Source of the DNA: CAZFDT01 sp964518335
GTDB lineage: Bacteria > Planctomycetota > Phycisphaerae > Phycisphaerales > Phycisphaeraceae
Length of the DNA: 64,000 bases
Assembly (NCBI GenBank): GCA_964518335.1
Contig: CAZFDT010000021.1
Span: forward strand, 7,683 to 71,682
Direction: 5' to 3'
How positions within the stretch are numbered: position 1 is the first letter of the stretch; the number at the start of each line of letters is the position of its first letter. The translations under genes and the position numbers were made by a program. Below are positions 36,094 through 43,594 of the stretch, piece by piece. The notes under the pieces were generated by a model that was not told the DNA's origin, made no database searches, and was given only the letters and a program-made list of their open reading frames with translations.

Positions 36094-36918
36094 ATGCAAC
36101 GCAACGACCGGGCCGGGCACAAGATCAGCGTCAGGACGACGGGCTTCACTTTGATCGAGCTGTTGATCGTGATCTCGATCATCGCGCTGCTGATCGGCAT
36201 TTTGCTGCCGTCGCTGGCGACGGCGCGCAAGACGGCGTACGCGGTGCAGTGCCAGAGCAATCTCAAGTCGCTGGTGACGGCCATGTTCGCGTATGGGGTG
36301 GACGCCAAGGATTTTCTGCCCTACACCAACTCGCAGAGCGGCGAAGACCCCTCTGCGGCGGTGCGGTGGGATGGACCGGGCTGGCTCTATAACCGCACCA
36401 AGCTGATGGCCGAGGAAGGCTGGACCGCCACCTCGCCGGTGAACGCCCAACAGGAACACGTGCAGACCGGCGCGGTGTTCGCCTATCTGCAGTCGGACAA
36501 GATTTACCACTGCCCGCTGGACCGCAAGGAAGTGGACTGGACCGATGCGGACCGCACGTCGGTGCGGCCGATGACCAGCTACGTGATGAATCGCTCGATG
36601 AACGGGTGGAACGAGACGCTCAAGCGCTGGGGCACGCCGGCGTTCCGCACGTTCGAGATGCGGCAGGACGCGGTGGCCCTGTGGGAGGCCGACGAGGACG
36701 TGAACACGCCCGGCGACTGGAACGACGGCAACAACGATCCCGAGCAGGCTGTGTCCATGCGGCACAACCAGGGCGGCTGTATCGGTATGGTCGATGGCAG
36801 CTCCAAGCAGGTCACGCGCTGGCAGTACGAGTTGATGCTCGGCAACGAGTACCAGCCCGGGCCGCTGTGGTGCAACCCGCTGACGCCCGACGGCAAGTCG
36901 CCGGCCATGTCGCCATGA
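36094..36918 (+). CDS. Prepilin-type protein with H-X9-DG motif
   Basis: A 274-aa pseudopilin-like protein. The cleavage/methylation site is GFTLIELLIVISIIALLIG (Gly at -1, Glu at +5). Near the C-terminus, RHNQGGCIGMVDG gives His224-x9-Asp-Gly, the motif that defines the planctomycete prepilin-associated family. The frame is open from 35890; ATG 36094 is chosen because of GGGAGGG upstream and the short basic leader before the cleavage site. Its stop overlaps the next ATG (ATGA), so translation is coupled to the following membrane protein. Confidence 0.9.
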   Translation: MQRNDRAGHKISVRTTGFTLIELLIVISIIALLIGILLPSLATARKTAYAVQCQSNLKSLVTAMFAYGVDAKDFLPYTNSQSGEDPSAAVRWDGPGWLYNRTKLMAEEGWTATSPVNAQQEHVQTGAVFAYLQSDKIYHCPLDRKEVDWTDADRTSVRPMTSYVMNRSMNGWNETLKRWGTPAFRTFEMRQDAVALWEADEDVNTPGDWNDGNNDPEQAVSMRHNQGGCIGMVDGSSKQVTRWQYELMLGNEYQPGPLWCNPLTPDGKSPAMSP

Positions 36919-38438
36919 CCCCACGCCGATCCGTGACGGTCGCGTACGTTCTGATCGCGGCCGTCGTGGGCCTGAGCATCTGGGGCGGTCTGCACGTGCG
37001 CCGCTGGGCGTGGGACCACACGCAATCCATCCGCTTTCAGGGCGACATCCGCAACGGGTTCAACTGGGGCAGCCGCGCCAATGACGTGGGCGTTGTCGAA
37101 CTCTACGACGACCTGGTGGCCGACCGCCACGACCCACGCCGCGGCTACCGCCTCGACTACGCGCCGATGCGCCTGCTGGTCATGACCACCTGGGTGCGCT
37201 GGCTGCGCGGCGAGCACCCCGACATCCAGCGTTGGGAGAACGACTACGACCACACCTGGCCGCTGCTGTATTTCAACCTCGCCTGTCAGCTCGCGTCGTT
37301 GCCGGCGATGTTCCTGCTGGTGCGGCTGTGGGGGCGACGCGGCGGCGGCGCGCCGGTGGCGACGGCGATCGTCGCTGCACTGGCGACGCTGCTGCTGTGG
37401 TGGAACCCGGCGGTCATCTGCAACGCGCACACCTGGCCGCAGTGGGATGTCTGGTGCCTGCCGTTTTTCCTCTGGGCCGTGTACCTGGCGTCGGTGGAGC
37501 GGTGGCTGGCCGCGGGATTGCTGATCGCGGTGGGGGCGATGTTCAAAGGGCAGGTGCTGCTGGTGGCGCCGGTGCTGGTGCTGTGGCCGCTGCTGCGCGG
37601 GCGCTTCGGGTGCGCCGGCCGGGTGCTGCTGGGCGCGGCGCTGGGCGCGGGCGTGGCGGCGTCGCCGTGGCTGCTGCGCGGGTGGGACGCAAGGCTGTGG
37701 CTGACGCTGCTGCTGTTGCCCGGCCTGGCGCTGGTGGGGCTGGCGGCGCATCGCCTGCGCTGGTCGCGCGGGACGGCGCTGACGGCGGGCCTGGCGTGGC
37801 TCACGACGGCGCTTTGGATCACTGCAGCGGTCCACGACGCCAGCTTCGCCTGGTACGAGGTCGGGTTCCGCGGCCCGACGGACAACCACCGCGCCATGTT
37901 CATGGGACCGGTCAACAACCTCGCTGCCCTGCTGCACCACCGCTACGGGTGGGGCCTGTTCGATCCCGTCGCCCTCCCCGGCCTGGCCGCGACGCCGAGC
38001 ATGCGCACGCTGCTGGTCGCGGCTTACGCCCTGGCGCTGGTCATCTGCAGCGCGGCGACAGCGCGGTTCGACCGGCGGCGCGACCCGCGGTTTCTCCTGG
38101 CGGTGATCGCGCCCTGGGTGTTCATGTTCGCCCTGCTGCCGCAGATGCACGAGCGCTACCTGCTGTGGGGCGCAGCGTGCTCGGCGGCGTGGATCGCCCT
38201 GGGCGTCGGGCCGCTGCTGTTGCACCTGTTCCTGTCGGCGCTGGCGTGGGCCATGATGGCCCAGTCGATGCTCAACCACGACCGCGCCTGGTCGCCCGGC
38301 CTGCTGAGCTTCCTCAACGGGATGCACCCCGACATCGCCTGGGCGCTGCTGGCCGTCGCGACGGTGCTGCTGGTGATGATGTTCGCGCGGAGTGGTCGCC
38401 ACGCCGGACCTGAGTCTGCGAAGGTCCGGATGGCCTGA
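36915..38438 (+). CDS. Multi-pass membrane protein, glycosyltransferase-like
   Basis: A 507-aa integral membrane protein with about ten or more helices. It resembles DUF2029/GT87-type mannosyltransferase-like proteins: an early luminal loop with paired acidic residues (NDYDHTWPLLYF), PQWDVWCLPFFLW, and a late PQMHERYLLWG. The enzyme class is inference. It starts inside the stop codon of the pseudopilin gene, so the two products are probably made together; glycosylation of a pilin-like protein would be a sensible but untested link. A dispersed repeat overlaps its stop codon. Confidence 0.7.
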   Translation: MTPRRSVTVAYVLIAAVVGLSIWGGLHVRRWAWDHTQSIRFQGDIRNGFNWGSRANDVGVVELYDDLVADRHDPRRGYRLDYAPMRLLVMTTWVRWLRGEHPDIQRWENDYDHTWPLLYFNLACQLASLPAMFLLVRLWGRRGGGAPVATAIVAALATLLLWWNPAVICNAHTWPQWDVWCLPFFLWAVYLASVERWLAAGLLIAVGAMFKGQVLLVAPVLVLWPLLRGRFGCAGRVLLGAALGAGVAASPWLLRGWDARLWLTLLLLPGLALVGLAAHRLRWSRGTALTAGLAWLTTALWITAAVHDASFAWYEVGFRGPTDNHRAMFMGPVNNLAALLHHRYGWGLFDPVALPGLAATPSMRTLLVAAYALALVICSAATARFDRRRDPRFLLAVIAPWVFMFALLPQMHERYLLWGAACSAAWIALGVGPLLLHLFLSALAWAMMAQSMLNHDRAWSPGLLSFLNGMHPDIAWALLAVATVLLVMMFARSGRHAGPESAKVRMA

Positions 38439-38475
38439 GCCTCGGAATCCGGGGCTTCGCAGACTCAGCCCCGGC
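38403..38475. repeat. Dispersed palindromic repeat, copy D
   Basis: GCCGGACCTGAGTCTGCGAA at the left and its near-complement TTCGCAGACTCAGCCCCGGC at the right bracket about 30 bp. It lies between convergent genes (membrane protein + and trxB -) and overlaps the + stop codon, so it can fold as a terminator for both. Confidence 0.75.
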
Positions 38476-38486
38476 GTGGAAACCCG

Positions 38487-39542
38487 TCAATGCTCCTGAT
38501 CGGCCAGCCAGCGCTCGGCGTCGATGGCGGCGCGGCAGCCCATGCCCGCTGCAGTGACCGCCTGGCGATAGATCGAGTCGGCCACGTCGCCGCCGGCGAA
38601 CACGCCCTCGACGCTCGTGTACGACCGGCCCGGCTCACGCAGCACGATATAGCCCTTGGCGTCCATCTCGAGCTGCCCAGCGAGAAACTGCGTGATCGGC
38701 GTGTGCCCGATCGCCAGGAACAGCCCGCCCACCGGCATCTCGCGCGTCGCCTTCGCACCTCCGGGGGTCGTATCCTGCAGCTTGAGGCCGGTGATCTTGT
38801 CCCCGCCGAGCACGTCGATCACCACCGTGTTCCACAGCATCTGGATCTTGGGATTCTTCAGCGCCCGATCCTGCATGATCTTGCTGGCGCGCAGCTCGTC
38901 GCGGCGGACGATCATGTACACCTTGCGAGCGAACTTGGTGAGGTACGTCGCTTCCTCGACCGCCGAGTCGCCGCCGCCCACGACCGCCAGCTCGGCGTCG
39001 CGGAACATCGGTAACGCGCCGTCGCACACCGCACAGGCGCTCACGCCCCCGCCGGTCTGCGCCAGCCGCTGCTCGTTGTCCAGCCCCAGCCAGTTGGCCT
39101 TGGCGCCCGTGCAGATGATCAGCGCCTTGGCATGCGTGACGAACCCGCCGTCGCCCTCGACGCGGAACGGGCGCTTCGACAGGTCCACCGTCTTCACGTT
39201 CTGGAACGGCGTGAACAGCGGGAACGACGGGTCCAGCTCGTCGCCGCGCTTCACATACTCGGGGCCGCTGTCGGTGACGACGCGCGTGTCGAAGCGCAGC
39301 GCCTGGCGTGCGAACTCCTGCATCATCTCCGGGCCCATGACGCCGGTGGGAAAGCCGGGGTAGTTCTCGACCTCGGTGGTGAGCATGAGCTGGCCGCCGG
39401 GCAGGAGGTCCTTGCCCGTGGCCCGGCCGGGGAACACCAGCGGGTGAAGCTGGGCCCGCGCCGCATAGATCGCCGCCGTCCAGCCCGCCGGGCCGGAGCC
39501 GATGATGACCACGTCTTCCACGTTGTTGGTTTGCTCTGCCAT
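38487..39542 (-). CDS. trxB: Thioredoxin-disulfide reductase
   Basis: FAD/NADPH enzyme that reduces thioredoxin. The 351-aa product has the FAD motif GSGPAGWTAAIYAARA (residues 15-30), the redox pair C170-A-V-C173 followed by DGA, the NADPH motif VVGGGDSAVEEATYL, and the C-terminal GVFAGGDVADSIYRQAVTAAGMGCRAAIDAERWL. The family match starts at ATG 39542, although the frame runs further upstream. It is the last gene of the - strand series that begins at the cobalamin riboswitch, but TACAAT 9 nt before its start suggests an extra promoter. Confidence 0.95.
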   Translation of the reverse strand: MAEQTNNVEDVVIIGSGPAGWTAAIYAARAQLHPLVFPGRATGKDLLPGGQLMLTTEVENYPGFPTGVMGPEMMQEFARQALRFDTRVVTDSGPEYVKRGDELDPSFPLFTPFQNVKTVDLSKRPFRVEGDGGFVTHAKALIICTGAKANWLGLDNEQRLAQTGGGVSACAVCDGALPMFRDAELAVVGGGDSAVEEATYLTKFARKVYMIVRRDELRASKIMQDRALKNPKIQMLWNTVVIDVLGGDKITGLKLQDTTPGGAKATREMPVGGLFLAIGHTPITQFLAGQLEMDAKGYIVLREPGRSYTSVEGVFAGGDVADSIYRQAVTAAGMGCRAAIDAERWLADQEH

Positions 39543-39551
39543 GGGGTGGGG

Positions 39552-39557
39552 ATTGTA
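39552..39557 (-). promoter_or_regulatory. -10-like box 9 nt before the trxB start
   Basis: TACAAT on the - strand. The run between it and the ATG is CCCCACCCC, with no Shine-Dalgarno sequence, and the -35 region is weak. It would give a nearly leaderless trxB mRNA. Confidence 0.4.
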
Positions 39558-39589
39558 GCGAATCGCATCGTCGCCACGCCCACAGACAA

Positions 39590-39814
39590 CTACTGATCGC
39601 ACGCCGATATTTCCGACGACTCGCCCAGCAGGCGATCGAACGCCACCTGCCCCGTGGCCAGCGTGCGGCGCAGATAGGGGCGACACAGCCCGCATCGCCG
39701 GCCCTTCTCGCCCGCCAGCGCCATCACGGCGTCGAGGTCCAGCCCGTCGCGTTGCGCCTGGGCGTACAGGTCGGCGAACGTGCGATCGGCACAGAGGCAG
39801 CGGTCGATGCGCAT
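39590..39814 (-). CDS. BFD-like [2Fe-2S]-binding protein
   Basis: A 74-aa protein whose four cysteines match the bacterioferritin-associated ferredoxin fold: C6-L-C8 near the start and C41-G-L-C44 after a helical segment (FADLYAQAQRDGLDLDAVMALAGEKG). BFD domains carry a [2Fe-2S] cluster and pass electrons, for example to bacterioferritin or within nitrite reductase and NifU-like proteins. Its ATG directly follows the stop codon of the upstream gene with no gap, so it is part of the putative B12-controlled operon. Its redox partner here is unknown. Confidence 0.8.
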   Translation of the reverse strand: MRIDRCLCADRTFADLYAQAQRDGLDLDAVMALAGEKGRRCGLCRPYLRRTLATGQVAFDRLLGESSEISACDQ

Positions 39815-40111
39815 TCAGGGTTCCGCGCGCTGGTAGGGGATGCGGTACATGACCCACACGTCGCCGCTCTCGCGGTCGATCACCTCGAAGCGTTCGATGA
39901 TCGCCGGGTCGATCGATGCGTGGGTCGCGCCGTCGGGCGTGGTGATGTCGCCGCGCAGCTCCCCGGGCGTCATCTCCCACTCGATCTGCCGCAGCGACCC
40001 GTGCTCGCTCGCCGGGATGCGATACACCTTGCCGAAGTAGCGGATCGGTTCGGCGCCGTCGGGATTGTGCAGCCCGCGCGTCACCGGCTGGTAATAGACG
40101 ACTCCATTCAT
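39815..40111 (-). CDS. Unknown protein in the riboswitch-led operon
   Basis: A 98-aa soluble protein (ATG 40111; an in-frame ATG exists five codons upstream). I do not recognise a domain. Features: MNGVVYYQPVTRGL at the start, YFGKVYRIP, GELRGDITTPDG and a C-terminal FEVIDRESGDVWVMYRIPY. No signal peptide or membrane helix. It sits 27 bp after the pseudopilin-like gene and directly abuts the BFD-like gene, so it is almost certainly cotranscribed with them. Confidence 0.7.
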   Translation of the reverse strand: MNGVVYYQPVTRGLHNPDGAEPIRYFGKVYRIPASEHGSLRQIEWEMTPGELRGDITTPDGATHASIDPAIIERFEVIDRESGDVWVMYRIPYQRAEP

Positions 40112-40138
40112 CGGCGGCCCATCCATGTTGCTTGTGCT

Positions 40139-40885
40139 TCAGTTGACCTGGATCACGATGTCTGTCGGTGGCCGCCCCACGGGCGCCTCGGGCAACGTCG
40201 CGCTGACGCCGAACTCGGGCTCGAGTCCCCGCACGTGACCGTCGAACATCACCGCATTGGCGCGGCGGCTGTGGTTGTAGTACGTCGTCCAGTCGAACTT
40301 GCCCACGTAATGCCACTGCTCGATCATCGGGTTCGCCGGCGACGCGGGCGCCTGGAACGTGTTGACCTGCGCCGTGTCGGTGAAGGCCAGCGTGTCCGAC
40401 GGCCGCACGACCTTGCGCTGGTTGGCCGGTTGGGCGGCGTTGGCGAGCAGGATCGCCGGTCCGTAGGTCGTCCAGTTCGTGGTGAACTTGGGCTTGTAGC
40501 GGCCGCTGCCGAGCGGGAACGCGGGGCAGATCTCGACGCTGTCGGCGGCCTGGTAGTACGGCCACAGCCGTCCGCGCGTGCGGTCGAGCAGCCGCTGCCC
40601 CTCCGCCGACGGGCCGCCGGCGGCCTCGAACCCGAACCACCACCACGTGCCCACGCCCACCACCGTGTGCCGCTCGGGAAACATCCAGCCGCGCGAGTCG
40701 TGCAGGTACCCCTGCAGCGCCAGGCCCATCTGCCGCAGGTTCGACCCGCACACCGCCGCCCGCGCCGCGCCGCGCGACTTGCCGAGCGCCGGCAACAGCA
40801 GCGCAATGAGCACCGCGATGATCGACACCGCCACGAGCAGCTCGATCAGGGAGAAACCCGGGTTGTGCCGATCATCGCGGGTCAT
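40139..40885 (-). CDS. Prepilin-type protein with H-X9-DG motif (riboswitch-led operon)
   Basis: A 248-aa pseudopilin-like protein. The cleavage site is PGFSLIELLVAVSIIAVLIA (Gly at -1, Glu at +5). Near the C-terminus HSRRANAVMFDG is a His205-x9-Asp-Gly motif. It starts 13 bp after the stop of the PEP-CTERM gene that follows the cobalamin riboswitch, so it is probably under the same control. An envelope role alongside that surface protein is inference. Confidence 0.87.
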   Translation of the reverse strand: MTRDDRHNPGFSLIELLVAVSIIAVLIALLLPALGKSRGAARAAVCGSNLRQMGLALQGYLHDSRGWMFPERHTVVGVGTWWWFGFEAAGGPSAEGQRLLDRTRGRLWPYYQAADSVEICPAFPLGSGRYKPKFTTNWTTYGPAILLANAAQPANQRKVVRPSDTLAFTDTAQVNTFQAPASPANPMIEQWHYVGKFDWTTYYNHSRRANAVMFDGHVRGLEPEFGVSATLPEAPVGRPPTDIVIQVN

Positions 40886-40898
40886 CGCGCAGTTCCCG

Positions 40899-41915
40899 TT
40901 ACAGTGACCGACGCCGAGTGGTCAACAGCAGCACCCCGCCGGCCATGATCGCCAGCGACACCGGCTCGGGCACAGCCACGAAGCGCAGGAAGTAGGCGTC
41001 CTGCCCGCTGTCGTACTCGGCGAAGATCAACTGCTGGCCCGTTGCGTCGTAGGCCAGCCCGTTGAGCGGCGCGTTGGGGCCGTAACCGAACAGATCGGGA
41101 TCGAGAACGTCACGGTAAAGGTTGGTGACGACGCCGGCGACGGGGTCGAACCGGCCGATACCGGTGGTGGTGTTGAAGAAGATCTGCCCGTCGTGGCCGA
41201 CGACGAGCGCGCCGTTGCCGTTGGCCGGCCCCTGCCCGAGAAACTCGAGCGTGGGCGCGGTGGCGTCGGCTTCAAAGGCGGCCAGGTCGGCGGCGGCGAC
41301 GCGGTAAAACTTGGCCAGCCCGTTCCACCAGTCGAACGTGCCGACGATGAGATTGCCCGCCGCGTCGAACGCCATGCCGCCCGACGCCAGGTCGGCGGGG
41401 TCGGCGACGCCCGTCGTGACCGCCAGGCCCGGCGCGATGTGGTCGATGCGCGTGGCCGTGGACCAGTCGTCGGCGACCCACTGCACGTAGGCGTTGCCGT
41501 CGGCGCGCAGCGCGGCGCTGTACAGGTTCGCCTCGTCGTAATCGGCGACGGGCTGCATCGTCTTGGCGTCGAGATCGAGCTTGAGCGCGCCGCGCCCGGA
41601 GAACCCGAGGGCGACGAGGGCCTGCCCGTTGTCGGCGGTGGCGATGGCGCCCTCGGCAGGCCGGGCGCCGCCTCCCAGCGCCGACTCGATGCCGGTCATG
41701 TGCAGCGTGAACGTCGGGTTGGCGGGGTTGGCGATGTCCACCGTGTGGATCGAGTCGCCGGTGTAGAGGTAGAGCGTTCCGTCGCTGAAGCCCAGGCCGT
41801 GGTTGAATCCGAAGCTGGAGGTCGAGTCCTTGGCGGGCAGGGCGTCGGCGCGGGCCGTCGCCGTCGCCGCCAGGGTGGTGATTGTGACCAGAACCATCGT
41901 GCTGAACCGTCGCAT
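40899..41915 (-). CDS. PEP-CTERM propeller-like surface protein downstream of a B12 riboswitch
   Basis: Predicted surface protein of 338 aa: signal peptide (residues 1-24, ending TATARA), then repeated short strands typical of a beta-propeller (GFSDGTLYLYTGDSIHTVDI, IATADNGQALVALGF, MAFDAAGNLIVGTFD, LVVGHDGQIFFNTTTGIGRFD, GLAYDATGQQLIFAEYD), then VPEP, a hydrophobic helix and RRRSL. AAAGGAG precedes ATG 41915. A cobalamin riboswitch lies 267 nt upstream. In Bacteroides, B12 riboswitches control BtuG, a propeller that binds B12 at the surface; a similar role here is inference from fold type and context, not homology I can prove. Confidence 0.82.
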   Translation of the reverse strand: MRRFSTMVLVTITTLAATATARADALPAKDSTSSFGFNHGLGFSDGTLYLYTGDSIHTVDIANPANPTFTLHMTGIESALGGGARPAEGAIATADNGQALVALGFSGRGALKLDLDAKTMQPVADYDEANLYSAALRADGNAYVQWVADDWSTATRIDHIAPGLAVTTGVADPADLASGGMAFDAAGNLIVGTFDWWNGLAKFYRVAAADLAAFEADATAPTLEFLGQGPANGNGALVVGHDGQIFFNTTTGIGRFDPVAGVVTNLYRDVLDPDLFGYGPNAPLNGLAYDATGQQLIFAEYDSGQDAYFLRFVAVPEPVSLAIMAGGVLLLTTRRRSL

Positions 41916-42182
41916 GCCAAACTCCTTTGTCCCGATTCGCGCGGGGCAATCCCCTGGGGTGTGTGAGAGAAACGTCCCATGCGACGGGCTCAGGTGCGGC
42001 GGCGGACCACTGCAGCGGGGATCATGCAGAAGCGGCGCGCGGCGTCCCAGTCGCGAGGACACGCATCACGTGTCTGGCGAACAGGAATCGTGCGACGACC
42101 TCGGTCCGACGGAATGAAAAGAACTTCCGGGGGCGGGGGCGCCTGACGGTCCTGTGCGCGAGGACACGTTGGCACCCATCAA

Positions 42183-42402
42183 GGCAGGTCTTCCGGCTCA
42201 GGGCTTGCTCGCCGCTCGCCTTCCCACCCGGCGCGTTGCACGCCGGGCAGTGGCATTCGAGCGGCCGCAGGCGTCGCGCGACCGGCCCGACACAGGCCCG
42301 TCGCCAACACCACCCATCACGGCGGCGCGTCCGCGGAGGAATACCCCTCGTCACGCTCCCCGCCGCCTTCGCGGCTGGGAACACTTCCGGGGGGGCACCT
42401 CG
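42183..42402 (-). promoter_or_regulatory. Cobalamin (B12) riboswitch
   Basis: Read on the - strand, the stretch shows the cobalamin aptamer elements in order: GGTGCC near the 5' end, a core TTCCTCCGCGGACGCGCC with GCCGTGATG (compare GCGG-CCCGCCACTGTGA of the consensus), then TGCCACTG, GGGAAGGC, and the closing AGCCGGAAGACCTGCC (42198-42183). The last three are near-identical to the Rfam-type consensus as I know it. The first gene downstream is the PEP-CTERM propeller-like gene, 267 nt away, followed by four closely spaced genes. B12 would be expected to switch off their expression. Confidence 0.87.
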
Positions 42403-42926
42403 CTTCCCTTTTCATCCGGTCGTCCGTGTTCGCATGGGAGCACGACCGCCGGACACCTTTGGGTCCGCGAGCAACTTACGCCAACGCGCCGCCGCACGCA
42501 AGGGCAATTCGGACCATTTCATCGACAATTTTCGCCCCCGACCCGCGCCGCACCCACGCCACAGCCCGTGTTGCCCGTGGGCAACATCCGGCCCGGCCCG
42601 CACCGGGCCCAGCCAGCGCCGTGCCGGGTCGCAACATCATGTTGCATCACATCTTGCGATCAATCAGGCCGACCTCCGACCGGTGGCACAGGCCTTGCCC
42701 TATGTCTCCCGTCGCTCGGTCGGAAAAGAGCGGCGTCGCGGTCGCCGGCCGGAACCTTCGGCAGCAGACCGCTACGCTGAAGACAGCGACGCCCCGCCCC
42801 TGGGAGGGAGCGCGGGGCCGCGACGGGTGGCCGGATCCGTGGAGGGAACCGGCCACTCGTCGCATCAGGATGGCCGCCGGACGTTCCGGCGGCAAGGAAC
42901 CCATGGAGGCGGATTGGAGAGACGCA
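42403..42926. other. Palindrome-rich intergenic/leader stretch between divergent units
   Basis: No credible gene in 524 bp. The + strand holds several strong palindromes: GTTGCCCGTGGGCAAC (42570-42585), GCAACATCATGTTGC (42631-42645), and a hairpin GCCGCCGGA/TTCCGGCGGC at about 42880-42900. A longer stem pairs GCGACGGGTGGCCGG with CCGGCCA..TCGTCGC at about 42820-42865. The promoter of the riboswitch transcript should lie at the left side and that of the secreted-protein gene further right; I could not fix either. Confidence 0.5.
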
Positions 42927-43472
42927 GTGACCGTTCCTCGTACGCTCATCGTGTGTTCGTTCGCAGCCGCATCGGCGATCGGAGGCCTCGCCCATGCCGG
43001 CCCCCTCATCGGCAACGAGTCGGCGTATGTCGTGACGAGACCCGGACCAGGGATTGTCCAGCCCGCCCCTCGCATCGCCGACGACACCACCCTCCCGCTT
43101 CGCCACGGCGACAGCGCCAGGGTGGTGGCGCGCCCCGTGGCCGACCCCGGCCCCACCGCCGACCGCGACCTGTCTCGACAGAGCGTCCGTCCCTGGCTCA
43201 CCGAGCTGCAGTTGGCCAACACCACCACCGTTCACGTCGATCCGTTCCGCAACTACCGCCAATACACCTGGCGCGGCATCGACCAGAACCATTCCATCAT
43301 CAAGGCCCAACGCCTGGGGCTGTCACGACTGACCACCCCGGCCTACGTCGTCCGCAACCTCCGCGCCTGGCCGGTCGAGGCACCACAGCGCCCCGACATC
43401 GAGCCCCGCGCGATCTTCCGCATCCGCAAAGCCCAACCCCAGGACCAGCGAAAGGTCGCCATGGCGGATTGA
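42927..43472 (+). CDS. Small secreted protein, function unknown
   Basis: A 181-aa protein. GTG 42927 is chosen because GGAGA sits 6 nt upstream and the product then starts with a clean signal peptide (TVPRTLIVCSFAAASAIGG, cleavage near LAHA). The frame is open for 500 bp upstream, but that part is low-complexity and overlaps strong palindromes. The mature part has no recognised domain; it contains NTTTVHVDPFRNYRQYTWRG and a Pro-rich basic C-terminus. It is transcribed away from the B12 riboswitch and ended by a good terminator. Confidence 0.7.
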   Translation: MTVPRTLIVCSFAAASAIGGLAHAGPLIGNESAYVVTRPGPGIVQPAPRIADDTTLPLRHGDSARVVARPVADPGPTADRDLSRQSVRPWLTELQLANTTTVHVDPFRNYRQYTWRGIDQNHSIIKAQRLGLSRLTTPAYVVRNLRAWPVEAPQRPDIEPRAIFRIRKAQPQDQRKVAMAD

Positions 43473-43503
43473 GTCGAACCTTCCCATAACCCCTGATCGA
43501 GTG

Positions 43504-43540
43504 CGGCCCGTGGCATCCCCTGCGCGGGCCGTGCTTTTTT
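43504..43540 (+). terminator. Rho-independent terminator
   Basis: CGGCCCG (43504-43510) pairs with CGGGCCG (43525-43531), followed by TGC and six T. It lies 32 bp after the secreted-protein gene. Confidence 0.8.
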
Positions 43541-43565
43541 CCTTTCGTCGCAACTCGTCTTCGCA

Positions 43566-43594
43566 GTAGCCGGGACGCTACGCGTCCCGGCTAC
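43566..43594. repeat. 12-bp-stem palindrome at the end of the DUF4153-like gene
   Basis: GTAGCCGGGACG and CGTCCCGGCTAC pair perfectly around CTACG. The - strand gene's stop codon lies within the right arm, so it may act as that gene's terminator. Confidence 0.75.

Noticed and set aside
41990..42175. Small - strand frame between the riboswitch and the PEP-CTERM gene
   Set aside because: 61 codons, no ribosome-binding site, no family resemblance; it is better read as the 5' leader.
41927..43489. 520-codon + strand frame over the riboswitch
   Set aside because: It crosses the cobalamin aptamer and the palindromic leader and is low-complexity; the secreted protein uses another frame.
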